Source: Clitoria ternatea (Eukaryota; Streptophyta; Magnoliopsida; Fabales; Fabaceae). Taken from it: a DNA stretch of 64,000 nucleotides. The stretch's first letter is position 1, and every line of letters begins with the position of its first letter. The DNA lies in the NCBI GenBank assembly GCA_037962975.1, contig CM075673.1:148696667-148760666 (forward strand), given 5' to 3'. Both the position numbers and the translations under genes were made by a program. Under the pieces are notes generated by a model that saw nothing but the letters and a program-made list of their open reading frames with translations, was not told the DNA's origin and did not search any database. Positions 11,565 to 21,999 of this stretch are shown here, piece by piece.

Positions 11565-13292
11565 ATGCAGTCAAGGAGTAGAGGAGAACCTTTCTTCTTT
11601 GATCCTGACATCGATATGTTAGAACGTAGATTAAGAAAAGAGAAAAAGCAAAAAGAAGAAAAAGAAATGGAACAGAGGAGAGTTACACTAGGTGACTACT
11701 CCAGGCCGAATGAAGAAGGATCGCAAGCTAGCATCCTTAGGCCACCGATTACAGCTAACAATTTTGAACTAAAACCAGCTTTACTGCAGCTGGTAAGAAA
11801 TGAACAATTCGGAGGAAGTGAGGTTGAGGATCCAAATTTGCATTTAGCAACCTTCCTCCAAATTTGTGATACAGTAAAAATGAATGGGGTCCCTGAAGAA
11901 GCAATCCGACTAAGGTTGTTTCCATTTTCTCTAAGGGACCGAGCAAAAGCCTGGTTGCAGAGTCAACCGAGAGGCAGTATCTCCACCTGGAAGGATTTGC
12001 AAAGGAAATTTTTGATTAAATACTTCCCTCCTTCTAAATATGCAAAACTGCGCAATGAAATTACATGTTTCCAGCAAAGAGAAGGTGAGTCCTTGATGGA
12101 AGCATGGGATAGGTATAAAGAAAGCTTGAGGAGATGTCCTCATCATCAGATTTCTGATGTACAGCAGGTGACTATTTTCTATAATGGTGTCAGGCCAGCT
12201 ACCAGAGTCTTGATTGATGCCTCGGCTGGAGGCTCATTAACAACTAAAACTGTAGAAGAAGCTATAGAGCTGATTGATATGATGGATTCTAATGAATGTC
12301 TGATTAGTGAGAGGAACCAAGTCCCTAGGAGAGGAATATTAGAATTAGAAGCACAAGATGCCTATCTGGCTCAGAGCAAACTGATGACTCAGGCTTTGGA
12401 AAAATTAAGCATTCAGATTTCAGAACTCCAAAAGCCGAGTCAAGTTTCTATGATCAGTTGTGACTTTTGTGGTGGAGACCATGAAAATGGAATGTGTGAT
12501 CTAGTTGTGCCTTCCGAGCAAGTGAATTATATGGGGCAGCAACAGTATCAAAAGAATTATCCTTCTAATTCCTTCAATCCTAATTACAGGAGCCACCCCA
12601 ATTTTTCCTGGCAGAAAGGTCCACATTTGAATCAGAATATCCCACCGAGTCAACCCACAAATAGACCACAACAACCTTCTCACCCTCCTGTTAAAGAAAA
12701 ATCCGAACTCGAGAATGTACTTTCTCAGTTTATCCAGGCCACTCAGGCCAGTTTTAAGAATCAGGAAGCATCCATAAGAAATTTAGAAAATCAAGTAGGA
12801 CAGCTTTCTAAACAATTAGCTGAGAGGCAAGCAGGCAATTTCCCTAGAGATACCGAGGTAAATCCAAGGGAACATTGCAAGGCCATAATTACTAGGAGTG
12901 GAAAAATTATTTCTCCATCTCCGGGTCAAGAAATAAGTTCAGAAAAAGAAAAAGAAATAATACAAGAAACCGAGCAGGACAATAAAGATGAAGTAGAAAA
13001 TAAAAATGAATCAGAAAAAGAAAAAGAAAATAAAGTCCATCAAAAGAAAAAGAAAAAGCTTGATCTGATTCTGGAGGAAGCTTCTAAGCTGACTCCTGAA
13101 AAACTGAGGAATGCTCTATTTCCGTACAGGTTTAAAAAGCAAATAGAGGAGCAGAAGTTTGCTAGGTTCTTAGAGGTCTTCAAGAAACTTCACATTAATA
13201 TCCCTATTGCTGAGGCATTGCAGGAGATGCCTTCCTATGCAAAATTTTTAAAAGAACTATTGTCTAAGAAGAGGAAGCTTAGGGGGGGATAA
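11565..13292 (+). CDS. gag: Gag of element A
   Basis: I chose ATG at 11565 (MQSRSRGEPFFFDPDIDMLE) as the start. The frame stays open upstream to 11481 but lacks an ATG there. The retrotransposon gag domain spans about residues 65-250: NNFELKPALLQL, LRLFPFSLRDRAKAWL, KFLIKYFPPSK. A zinc-knuckle-like C-x2-C-x3-H-x4-C (CDFCGGDHENGMC) lies near 12466. A lysine/glutamate-rich tail (12940-13060) follows, and the frame ends in a KKRKLRGG stop. The protein forms the retroelement particle and binds its RNA. It ends at a run of seven G (13285-13291) and pol continues in another frame from there. In related elements gag and protease are one frame, so the G run has probably changed length. Confidence 0.85.
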   Translation: MQSRSRGEPFFFDPDIDMLERRLRKEKKQKEEKEMEQRRVTLGDYSRPNEEGSQASILRPPITANNFELKPALLQLVRNEQFGGSEVEDPNLHLATFLQICDTVKMNGVPEEAIRLRLFPFSLRDRAKAWLQSQPRGSISTWKDLQRKFLIKYFPPSKYAKLRNEITCFQQREGESLMEAWDRYKESLRRCPHHQISDVQQVTIFYNGVRPATRVLIDASAGGSLTTKTVEEAIELIDMMDSNECLISERNQVPRRGILELEAQDAYLAQSKLMTQALEKLSIQISELQKPSQVSMISCDFCGGDHENGMCDLVVPSEQVNYMGQQQYQKNYPSNSFNPNYRSHPNFSWQKGPHLNQNIPPSQPTNRPQQPSHPPVKEKSELENVLSQFIQATQASFKNQEASIRNLENQVGQLSKQLAERQAGNFPRDTEVNPREHCKAIITRSGKIISPSPGQEISSEKEKEIIQETEQDNKDEVENKNESEKEKENKVHQKKKKKLDLILEEASKLTPEKLRNALFPYRFKKQIEEQKFARFLEVFKKLHINIPIAEALQEMPSYAKFLKELLSKKRKLRGG

Positions 13293-13293
13293 A

Positions 13294-14973
13294 ATGATTA
13301 CTCTCACTCAAGAGTGTAGCGCAATCATTCAAAAGAAACTTCCCCAAAAGCTAGAGGATCCTAGATCTTTCACAATACTGTGTGCAATAGGGGATATTCA
13401 TGTAGGAAGTGCTCTCTGTGATCTAGGAGCCAGTATAAATCCGATGCCTCTATCGTTGATGAAAAAACTGGGAATTAATGACTTGCAACAGACTCGCATG
13501 TCTTTGCAGTTGGCTGACAGGTCCATTAAATATCCCCAAGGGATGCTGGAAGACTTGTTAGTAAAAGTAGATAAATTTATCTTTCCAGCAGACTTCATAG
13601 TGTTGGATATGGAAGCTGACCGAGAGATCCCTTTGATCTTAGGTAGACCCTTCCTAGCTACTGGCAGAGCATTGATTGATGTGGAAAAAGGTGAACTCAT
13701 GCTGAGAGTTCAGGAGGAGCAAGTAATTTTTAATGTCTTCAATTCCATGAAACATCCGACTGAACGGATGGATTGCCTAATGATTGAAGAGGTTGAAAAT
13801 TACCAGACTCCCTTACTGCTAAAAACTAAGGAAGAGGCTCTACGAACTTTTTTAGAGGATGACTTTGACTCTGAGACCGAGTCAATTGACTCTCACTCGG
13901 AAATACTAGACCTACTGGAAGTTTTAGAAGTAGGTGATTTCGAAAAGAAAAATGATTTGGAAAATACTGAAGCTGAGAAAGGAAAGGAATTTTTGGAAGA
14001 AAAATGTGATTTAAAACCTTTACCTTCTCATCTGAAATATGTTTTCCTGAGAGGAAATGACACTCATCCTGTCATTATTAATGCCGACTTAAAAGAAGAG
14101 GATGAGAATAAACTAGTTGGGGTATTAAAGGCTCATGAATCTGCCATTGGCTGGAACATTTCTGACTTGAAGGGAATCAGTCCATCCTTTTGTATGCACA
14201 AAATCCTGATGGAGGATGACTATTCCCCTGTTGTACAGCCACAACGCAGATTGAACCCCATTATGAAGGAAGCAGTGAGAAAGGAAGTGGTCAAGCTCCT
14301 TGATGCGGGAATCATTCACCCGATCTCGGACAGCACTTGGATTAGCCCAGTCCAAGTGGTACCCAAGAAGGGAGGAATGTCGACTGTAAGAAATGACCAG
14401 GGTGAAATCATTGCCACTCGGCCAACTACAGGCTGGAGGATGTGCATTGATTACAGAAGGCTGAATAACTTTACTCGGAAAGACCATTTCCCCCTTCCGT
14501 TTGTTGATCAAATGCTTGAGAGGTTATCAGGACATGAGTACTATTGTTTTCTTGATGGGTACTCGGGTTATAACCAAATTGTGGTTGACCCGAAGGATCA
14601 AGAAAAGACTGCCTTCACATGTCCCTATGGAATTTTTGCATACAGGCGTATGCCGTTCGGCTTGTGCAACGCTCCAGCAACCTTCTAAAGGTGCATGCTG
14701 GCAATTTTTGGGGATATGGTGGAGAAATTTATTGAAGTATTCATGGATGACTTCTCGGTATTTGGGAGCAATTTTGACACATGCCTCAGCAACTTAGCTA
14801 AGGTGCTGATGAGATGTCAAGAGACCAATCTCGTTCTTAACTGGGAGAAATGCCACTTTATGGTTAAGGAAGGGATAGTCCTTAGCCATAGGATCTCTGC
14901 TGAGGGCATGCAGGTGGACCGAGCAAAAATTGAAATTATTGAAAAACTTCCTCCTCCGATCAACGTGAAATGA
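13294..14973 (+). pseudogene. pol: Protease and reverse transcriptase of element A
   Basis: The protease loop is CDLGASINPMPLSL (about 13420-13461), the DLGA form typical of Athila, followed by DREIPLILGRPFL (about 13618). Reverse transcriptase motifs follow: IHPISDSTWISPVQVVPKKG, WRMCIDYRRLNNF (near 14437), YCFLDGYSGYNQIVV (near 14542), RRMPFGLCNAPATF and the catalytic FMDDFSVFG (near 14741). An in-frame TAA at 14686-14688 falls inside the reverse transcriptase and a TGA at 14971-14973 after it. The frame is otherwise conserved on both sides, so these look like recent point mutations. In the family these domains mature the polyprotein and copy element RNA into DNA. Confidence 0.85.
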
Positions 14974-16892
14974 GTAAGGAGTTTTCTAGGATGTGTTGGG
15001 TTCTATAGAAGGTTCATAAAAGATTTTTCAAAAATAGCTAAGCCTTTGACCGACTTGCTTGTGAAAGATCAGGTGTTTGCATTTAATGAAAATTGTGTCA
15101 AGGCATTTGAAATATTGAAACAAAGTTTGACTTCAGCTCCGATCCTTGCATCACCCGACTGGTCTTTACCGTTTGAATTGATGTGTGATGCAAGTGACTT
15201 TGCAATCGGAGCTGTGCTGGGTCAGAAAAAAGAGAAATTAACTCATGTGATCTATTATGCTAGTAAAGTGTTAAATGAAAATCAAATACATTACACCACG
15301 ACTGAAAAAGAAATGCTTGCTGTGGTGTATGCATTTGATAAATTTTGTGCATACTTGATTGGTGCCAAAGTCATCGTATATACAGACCACTCGGCAATCA
15401 AGTATTTACTAGCTAAAAAAGAGTCTAAACCGAGACTGATTAGGTGGGTTCTGTTACTCCAAGAGTTTGACTTAGAAATACGAGACAAAAAAGGAGTAGA
15501 GAACTCAGTTGCAGACCAATTGTCTCGTCTGGAAGTTGAGTCGGATTCTGTCTTAATAAAAGAGGAATTTCTAGACGAAAAGTTGATGGCCATTATAACT
15601 GGGCCATGGTACGCTGACATGGCAAACTTTAAAAGTGCCTCAGTAGTACCTGATGGTTGGACATCCCAAATGAGAAAAAAATTCTTTCATGATAATAAGG
15701 CTTTTCTATGGGATGATCCATTTTTGTTTAAAATAGGCATAGATGGAGTAATCAGGCGCTGTGTGCCTGAATCCGAGCAAGAAAGGCTCTTGTGGCACTG
15801 CCACGATTCCTATTACGGAGGTCATCATGGTGCCTCCCGTACCGCAGCAAAGGTGTTGCAGAGTGGCTTTTATTGGCCAACTATCTTTCAGGATTCCAAA
15901 GAATATGTAAAAAGGTGTGATAAATGTCAAAGGAGCGGAGGTCTTTCTGCAAAAGCTGGCATGCCTTTGACAAATATTCTAATTGTGGAATTATTTGACG
16001 TTTGGGGTATCGACTTCATGGGACCCTTCCCTAAGTCGCTCTCCAATGAATACATTCTTGTTGCTGTGGACTATGTCTCCAAATGGGTGGAGGCAATTCC
16101 GACCCGAACCAATGATGCACAGGTTGTGCTTAGGTTCATCAAGAAGAATATTTTCTCTAGGTTTGGAGTTCCGAGAGTAATTATTAGTGATGGGGGTTCA
16201 CATTTTTGCAATAAGATAATGGAAAAAGCCCTGTGTCACTATGAGGTTTTACATAAGATATCCACTCCTTACCATCCACAGACTTGTGGACAAGTCGAAC
16301 TGTCCAATAGAGAAATCAAGAGAATTTTAGAAAAAGTGGTCGGAAAATCCAGAAAAGATTGGTCGGTAAAATTAGATGATGCATTGTGGGCTTACCGAAC
16401 AGCTTTCAAAACTCCGATTGGCATGTCCACGTATCAATTGGTGTACGGTAAGGCTTGCCATCTCCCTGTGGAGTTGGAACACAAAGCGTGGTGGGCCACA
16501 AAGCTATTAAATTTGGACTGTGACCAGTCTCAGGAGAAAGAGTTTTGAAACTCCATGAATTAGAGGAGTTCCGACTCAAAGCTTATCAAAGTGCCTCCAT
16601 TTATAAGGAGAAAACAAAGAAATGGCATGATAAGCGAATTAATAAGAAAGAGTTTCAGAAGGACGATCAGGTTTTGTTATTCAATTCCCGACTGAAACTC
16701 TTCCCTGGAAAACTTAGATCCAAGTGGTCCGGGCCTTTTACTATAAATGAGGTTTTTCCTCATGGTGCAGTCGAACTGAAAGATCCGACTACCGATCGGA
16801 TTTTTAAGGTGAATGGCCAGCGACTTAAACTCTACTTTGGAGGAGAGTTTGATAGGCAGAAAACCTCCTTGTTACTGAAGCCATCTTCTTAG
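14974..16892 (+). pseudogene. pol: RNase H and integrase of element A
   Basis: Same frame as the upstream pol. RNase H: FELMCDASDFAIGAVLGQ (near 15172), VIYTDHSAIKYLL-type segment, VENSVADQLSRLE (near 15496). Integrase: HHCC finger with CHDSYYGGHHGASRTA and CDKCQRSG, then the catalytic triad in GIDFMGPF (about 16006), ISDGGSHF (about 16183) and NREIKRILEK (about 16309). A frame change between about 16530 and 16548 moves the C-terminal part (LHELEEFRLKAY, then SGPFTINEVFPHGAVEL, a GPF/Y-like module) into another frame that ends at 16892. Integrase inserts the cDNA; this copy needs help from another element. Soon after the stop, AAGAAGCGCT and GGAGGCAGCCC (16920-16945) match the usual Athila post-pol junction. 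Confidence 0.85.
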
Positions 16893-17059
16893 ATACAATA
16901 AGGTCAAGCTAGTGACCTTAAAGAAGCGCTCTAGGGAGGCAGCCCTATGTTCCGATTGTTTTGTTTAGAACTTTGAATCAAAATGAATAAAAAGAAGAAA
17001 AACTAAAAAGTTAGTGAATAAAGTTGTGAAGTTGAAGAAGGAAGTCCGAGTTTAATTCT

Positions 17060-17105
17060 TCTATTTCGCTCAGGCGAAGCACTTGTAGCTTAGGCGAGCC
17101 AATGC
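17060..17105 (+). repeat. Palindromic TCGCTCAGGCGA words in element A
   Basis: TTCGCTCAGGCGAAG (17066-17080) and TTAGGCGAGCC nearby are the same palindromic word type that marks the LTRs of B and C and the left window edge. Confidence 0.55.
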
Positions 17106-17299
17106 TGATTGTTGTTTTGCACTTAGCGAAAAAAAAAATATACTGAGTTGAATGAAAATAAGTACACTCGGATAATTGTTACTTCTTCTTAAACCTTCTT
17201 CCCGACTGAACTTCACTCGGTGTTGTTTAATAAATTTCTGCGAAAAAAAAAACTTTGAAGGATTTCTGATCGTTGATGTAATAAACGGGTCAGACAGTG

Positions 17300-19440
17300 A
17301 AAAGTGACTTAATTCAGTCGGCTTTTCATCACTCGGATTCCTCACTCATCACAATCAGTATTGTATCCATTAGTCTCTTATGCACGCGGTCTTTTGTTTT
17401 TTCGTTTATCCACTCGGCTTTCTCTAGTAGTCGGTTTCTTCCACTCGGATCTCTCATTTCTCACTCCTCACTCAGTTTCTTTCATTTATGTGTCACTCGG
17501 CCTCCTTTTCATATATTATGTTGTCCACTCTCAACCGTCACTCATTCCCATACTTTATCTCTTCCTCTCAGTCGTTGATTCATTCATTCATGCTTTCAAT
17601 CCACCTGAGTTCTTTCTCGGTTTCATCACCCGATCTCTCTGCATGTGTTGGTTGTTCATCCAGCCTTTCATTCACTCATTCTTTCGTCTACTCATTTTGT
17701 CACTCAATAGTCTTCTTCTTCATCCATTCGGTATTCCGATTCACTCGGACCCCTATGCAGTCATTCTTATATTCACTCATTTTTCTCACTCAGTCGTTCC
17801 ATATCATTCTGACTTTCGTTGTTCACCTCATTTTTCACTCGTTTTTCAGCCACTCAGTATATCCATCCACTCAGTTTCCACTATAGTGGTTCTTTGATCC
17901 ACTCAGGTTATCTCCTTCTTCGTCTGTCTTTCACTCATGATTATTCGCCCGGTCGGTCAGTCATTCTTTCGTGTTCTTTCACTTGTTTTTCCATTTTTCC
18001 GACCACTCGTTGTTTTTTTTTTCATTCATTTTTCACTTTTACCCGGTATAATCCACTCAGTATTCATTTACTCGTTGTTTCATTCCACCTACTGTCTTTC
18101 TCGGTTTTCTCACGTTGTGCTTTTCTTTTTCATCTACTCGTGTTTCATTCGCGATTGTTACACTCAGTATTTCCAGTCACTCAATTTCCTGTCATCTCGT
18201 TTTTCATTCCACTAGTTTCTCCATTCACTCGGCCCCTTGCTGTATTCGTTTTGTTTACTCGGCCTTTCATTTACTCGGTATTTCATTCATTCCATTTTCC
18301 ACTCCTGTCATTTTCGTTCTTCGCCCGAACTCTCATTATCATTCACTCATTCTTCATATCTCAGATCTAGATTACTCGGTTTCTTCCACTCCCTCCTTTA
18401 TTTACTCATCTCCTTCATCGATCGGTATACCCTTTACTCATCTCCACTCGGAATATTCTCATTCGTTCTCCTCTTTCATTCTTTCATCCACTCGTCTTTG
18501 TCATTCACCATCAATCTACTCGTCCGTCTTCCACTCGGTCACTCTCTTTTACGTTCCTTACCCGTCATTCAGCCCTTTAGTTATGTATTCATTCTTTTCC
18601 TTTCATTTACTCGGACTTTCGTTTTGTTCACCTCATTCGTCGATCAACTATTCATTCACTCGGTATAATTTCTACCCACTCGGTATTCATATACTTGTTG
18701 TTTCACTCCACTTATTTTACTTTTCTCGGGTTTCGTATGCTGTAGTTTCCCTCTTTATTCCTTCGTTTTTCATTCGTGACTGTCACTTTCGTATTTTCAG
18801 TACCCAGTTTTCTAAAATTTAGTTTTCATTCACCTGGTGTTCATTCACTCGGGTTTTCATCCTTTCAGTTGTATTCAAATTCTTTCATTTATTCGACCAA
18901 TTCCTTCCCCGGTGGTATTCAGTCGGTGGTTCGTTATTCATTTTTTCCATTTATTCTTCCAATGGCTTGTGCGTTTACTCATCTCATTCATCCAGTCAGT
19001 ATAGCTTTCACTCATTGACTCAGAACCTCTTTCTTTCAATTCACTTCGATTTGTTTGACTTTTATTATCTCTACCTCCCTCAGCCACTCGTTCTTCATTT
19101 CTCAGATTTTTATCACTCGGTACCTGTCTCCCTTCTCACTCGGTTATCATCCTTTCACCCTTTTTACTCTTTTCACTCATTATTCATTTATTCGGTATTC
19201 CTTCATTCATTCATACTTCGATTCCTTTCTTTTATTATTCGCTTCTTGAGTCACTCGTATTTCATTACAATGGTTCACTCATTTCTCATACGCTCTATTT
19301 CATTTATTTTAATTTTTTTTCATTTGTCCATTTTGTCTTATCGTCTGTTCATTTATTCATCTTCCATTCTCCTATGTCCATTTGGCATCACATTGGTTTC
19401 ATCCCACTCTTCCTCAATCTTCTACCCCTCTAGTATTTGA
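17300..19440 (+). repeat. CACTCGG-word array in the 3' region of element A
   Basis: About 2.1 kb of pyrimidine-rich DNA in which TTCATTCACTCGG-like words recur every few tens of bases. By eye there are about a dozen exact CACTCGG (for example 17411, 17742, 18657 and 18846), several TACTCGG and very many one-mismatch forms (CACTCAT, CACTCGT, CACTCAG). Because stop codons are rare in this composition, all three plus-strand frames stay open for long stretches. None has a conserved domain and I do not call them genes. The array replaces the env-like region seen in some Athila elements. Confidence 0.8.
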
Positions 19441-19446
19441 GTATTC

Positions 19447-19522
19447 TAAAAAATAAATAAATAAATAAATAAATAAATAAAATCTAATATATATATATAT
19501 ATAATAAATAAATAAATAATAA
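19447..19522 (+). repeat. (AAAT)n and (AT)n microsatellites
   Basis: A run of AAAT units (19450-19482), an AT run (19489-19502) and a second AAAT run end the word array. Confidence 0.9.
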
Positions 19523-19612
19523 ACAACATAATAATAATAGTAGTAATACATTTAATAAAGTAATAATTAAAGCTGACCGCATTTACGCGTTTCTTGAAAA
19601 TTGAATTCAACA

Positions 19613-20412
19613 TTATAAAAGACAAACCCTTTCAGCTTCCAACCCTCAGTACCTATGCTGAACTTGGGCTGAAGACGAAAAGACACTTTCTGGTTTCTAA
19701 GAAAGGTATCACCTTTCCACTTCTTTCACTGATTTCGTGCATTTGTAAGTTCATGTTTATTATCTTTTTGTTCATTGTTATTGTTTTTCGCTATTCACAA
19801 GCCATGCGTCTTACAGTTTTTGGTTGTTGTTGGATTGTTGTTCTTATTTTTTTTACTTAGGTTGGTTATCATCACTATTTTAACATTAATCATGAAAAGA
19901 AGATCACAAAGACTTCTGCAGAAACCTAGACCAAATTTTGCAGAAGGAAGTGTGTGAAGGAAACAAATAGATAACGAAAGAGAAGTGGCAACCATCACTA
20001 TATCTGATTCGTCTATACATGTACCTAGTCGAAGTCAGGAGCAAAGGGATGTATCTCCTCTGGTTCAAAGGAATGTATCTCCTGTGAGTGAGGAAAATGA
20101 GTTACCAGAGGTTGAAAGTGTTAAGCCACAGAACCAGAACATCCCAAGCAATCTGTAGGAGCTGGTTCTTCTTCTTCTTCTTCTGACATTCTTTTGGTGT
20201 TACAGGAATTACAGGTTGTGAAGAAGATGCAACTTGAAATTTATGATCGGGTCTCGAACCACGATCAGATGCTCAGAAAGATTGCCACGAAATTGAGGGT
20301 TGAACATTCACCAGAAATGGGAGCCCCACTGGATAGAAATGCGTGGTTAGCTTCCATTGGATTCACGATTCCCTCTCAGCAGGACAAAGACGATGAAGAT
20401 CAGAATGTTTAA
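19613..20412 (+). pseudogene. Small post-pol reading frame of element A with TATA and intron-like parts
   Basis: A gene-like order is visible: TTATAAAA (19613-19620), a donor GTAAGT (19745), an acceptor TTTTTTTACTTAG (ending 19860), then ATG at 19892. The encoded protein begins MKRRSQRLLQKPRPNFAEGS, passes a stop at 19955-19957 and continues in the same frame to a stop at 20156-20158. A one-base shift there leads to a serine run, then LQELQVVKKMQLEIYDRVSN (coiled-coil-like) and an acidic end at 20412. That is about 170 residues in total. I do not recognise the family. It sits where Athila elements carry an env-like frame, but no membrane segment is seen in it. Codon continuity across the two breaks suggests it was once a protein. 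The intron and promoter are predictions. Confidence 0.5.
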
Positions 20413-21962
20413 GCAGTTGTTCCACGTTTTTATGATGTTTCCTATGTATTTAATTTGATGTTATTGTATCTGAACAGTGAACTTGTTTCTATTTTTATTA
20501 TGTAATGAAAATTTTATTTTCTGTTAATTTGTTGTTTTATTTGGTTTGTCATATGTATTGGTAAAATCTATGAGTCCCAATCCGATTACGCGTTTTTCCA
20601 TCCACAGCCACTCAGGTAAAAAGGGAAGTCTCTTTCCAACTTATTCTTTAAATTAATATTCTTAATTATAAGTTGAAAAAGTATGCTTATTGTTTCTTTC
20701 AACTCCGTCTTCATAATTTAAAGTTTGCTGATGCGTTAAGCTGTAGTCGGATATATTAATTAATCGGTTTTTGCTTAACTCATGATCTCTGCCCATAACT
20801 ATTCTTCATCATTAATTAAATTGTTTACTCGGCATGCTAGTTAGCAATCTAAATGTATGATCTTACATTAAGTTTGGGGACAAGACTGGCTGATTAACTG
20901 TTATACTCATATGAGCTTTTGAGCCTGTTTTATCTTTTTCTGAGTGAGCTTGCATGCTAGTTAGTGAGACAGAATTTGCCTCAGTGCTTGCTAATTTTCG
21001 TATGTCAACCAATCGAAAATGATGAAGGCCTTCTTTGATTATTTAGCCAGGGCCAAAAATTAGCCATCCTAATTTTATTAATCATTCTTTGACCCAATAA
21101 TTATGATTGAGCTTGAAACCCTTTTATTCATTTTATATACCTAATGTTACAAGCTTAGTTATCCACGAAAAACCCGACTAGAGTACCCTGGATGTTCCAC
21201 TGGTGAATTACTTGGTTTTTGCTTATTGCTAGGGACTAGCAATCTCTAAGTTTGGGGATGAAGAGTGTGCCTAACAGTAATTAAAGACACACTCGGACCT
21301 TGATTATGGATAAAAATCTTGAGAAATGAAAGAAAGGCAAAGCCGAGAGAAAAATGAACAAAGTTCAGAAAAGAAAAAGGTGCAAAGCACCACAAGAAGA
21401 AAAAAAAATTTCGATCGGAAAAAGATGGAAAGAAAAAGTCAAGAAAAAAGGAGAAGTCCGAAGGACAAAAAGAAAAAGAAAGTGCAAAACAGCACGAGTT
21501 ATTAAGTAGCATTCAGTCAGAAAAGTAAAGAGAGTTGTTAGTAGAGGCAATTAAGTTAGAATTGAGGCAAAGCATCAGTGGACACATCTTGTAACCTATC
21601 TATGACTCGGAAAAACAATAATTGAGCCTGTAGCCGAGCCCCATTATAAGCTTAAAAAGCCCTTACTAATCCGATTGAGTTGGCATATTTCATGATGTTT
21701 AGAACTGTTGCAAGCCTATGTTGATCTAACTAGTATGCAGGTGATGAGTGTATTCTATTTACCCTATACACCGAGAGAAGAGTTAAACACCGACCAGTGA
21801 GGAAAGCATCAGCAGCTTGTCTCCCAAAGGAGGTGTAAGTTTTTATACTTTTAGAAATTGCGAGAAGAAAGCATGATCGGTATTCAATAATTATAGTGTG
21901 AATTAAGTTAAGGAAAGGTTGATTGTGTTGATCAAATGCTGTTAGTTAATAAGTCTGAATAT
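20413..21962 (+). other. 3' non-coding region of element A
   Basis: No coding match. It holds two polypurine-tract-like words upstream of the real one, AAGTTTGGGGA at 20870-20880 and AAGTTTGGGGATG at 21248-21260, and an AAG-rich stretch (21300-21490) whose minus strand is open but low in complexity. A few CTCGG words continue. Confidence 0.6.
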
Positions 21963-21999
21963 TTGCTTGAGGACAAGCAAAGTTTTAAGTTTGGGGATG
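21963..21999 (+). promoter_or_regulatory. Hairpin and polypurine tract of element A
   Basis: TTGCTTGAGGACAAGCAA (21963-21980) can fold with 7-bp arms around AGGA. It is followed by AAGTTTGGGGATG (21987-21999) directly against the 3' LTR, the position and composition of the plus-strand primer. Confidence 0.8.

Noticed and set aside
13398..13700. Minus-strand frame of 100 codons within A pol
   Set aside because: Antisense shadow of the protease region.
17361..18822. Several long overlapping plus-strand frames (up to 235 codons), Ser/Phe/His-rich
   Set aside because: All three frames are open because the CACTCGG-word array is pyrimidine-rich and poor in stops; no domain, no consistent start, frames overlap.
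21246..21550. Phe/Ser-rich minus frames near the end of A
   Set aside because: Antisense of an AAG-rich non-coding stretch.
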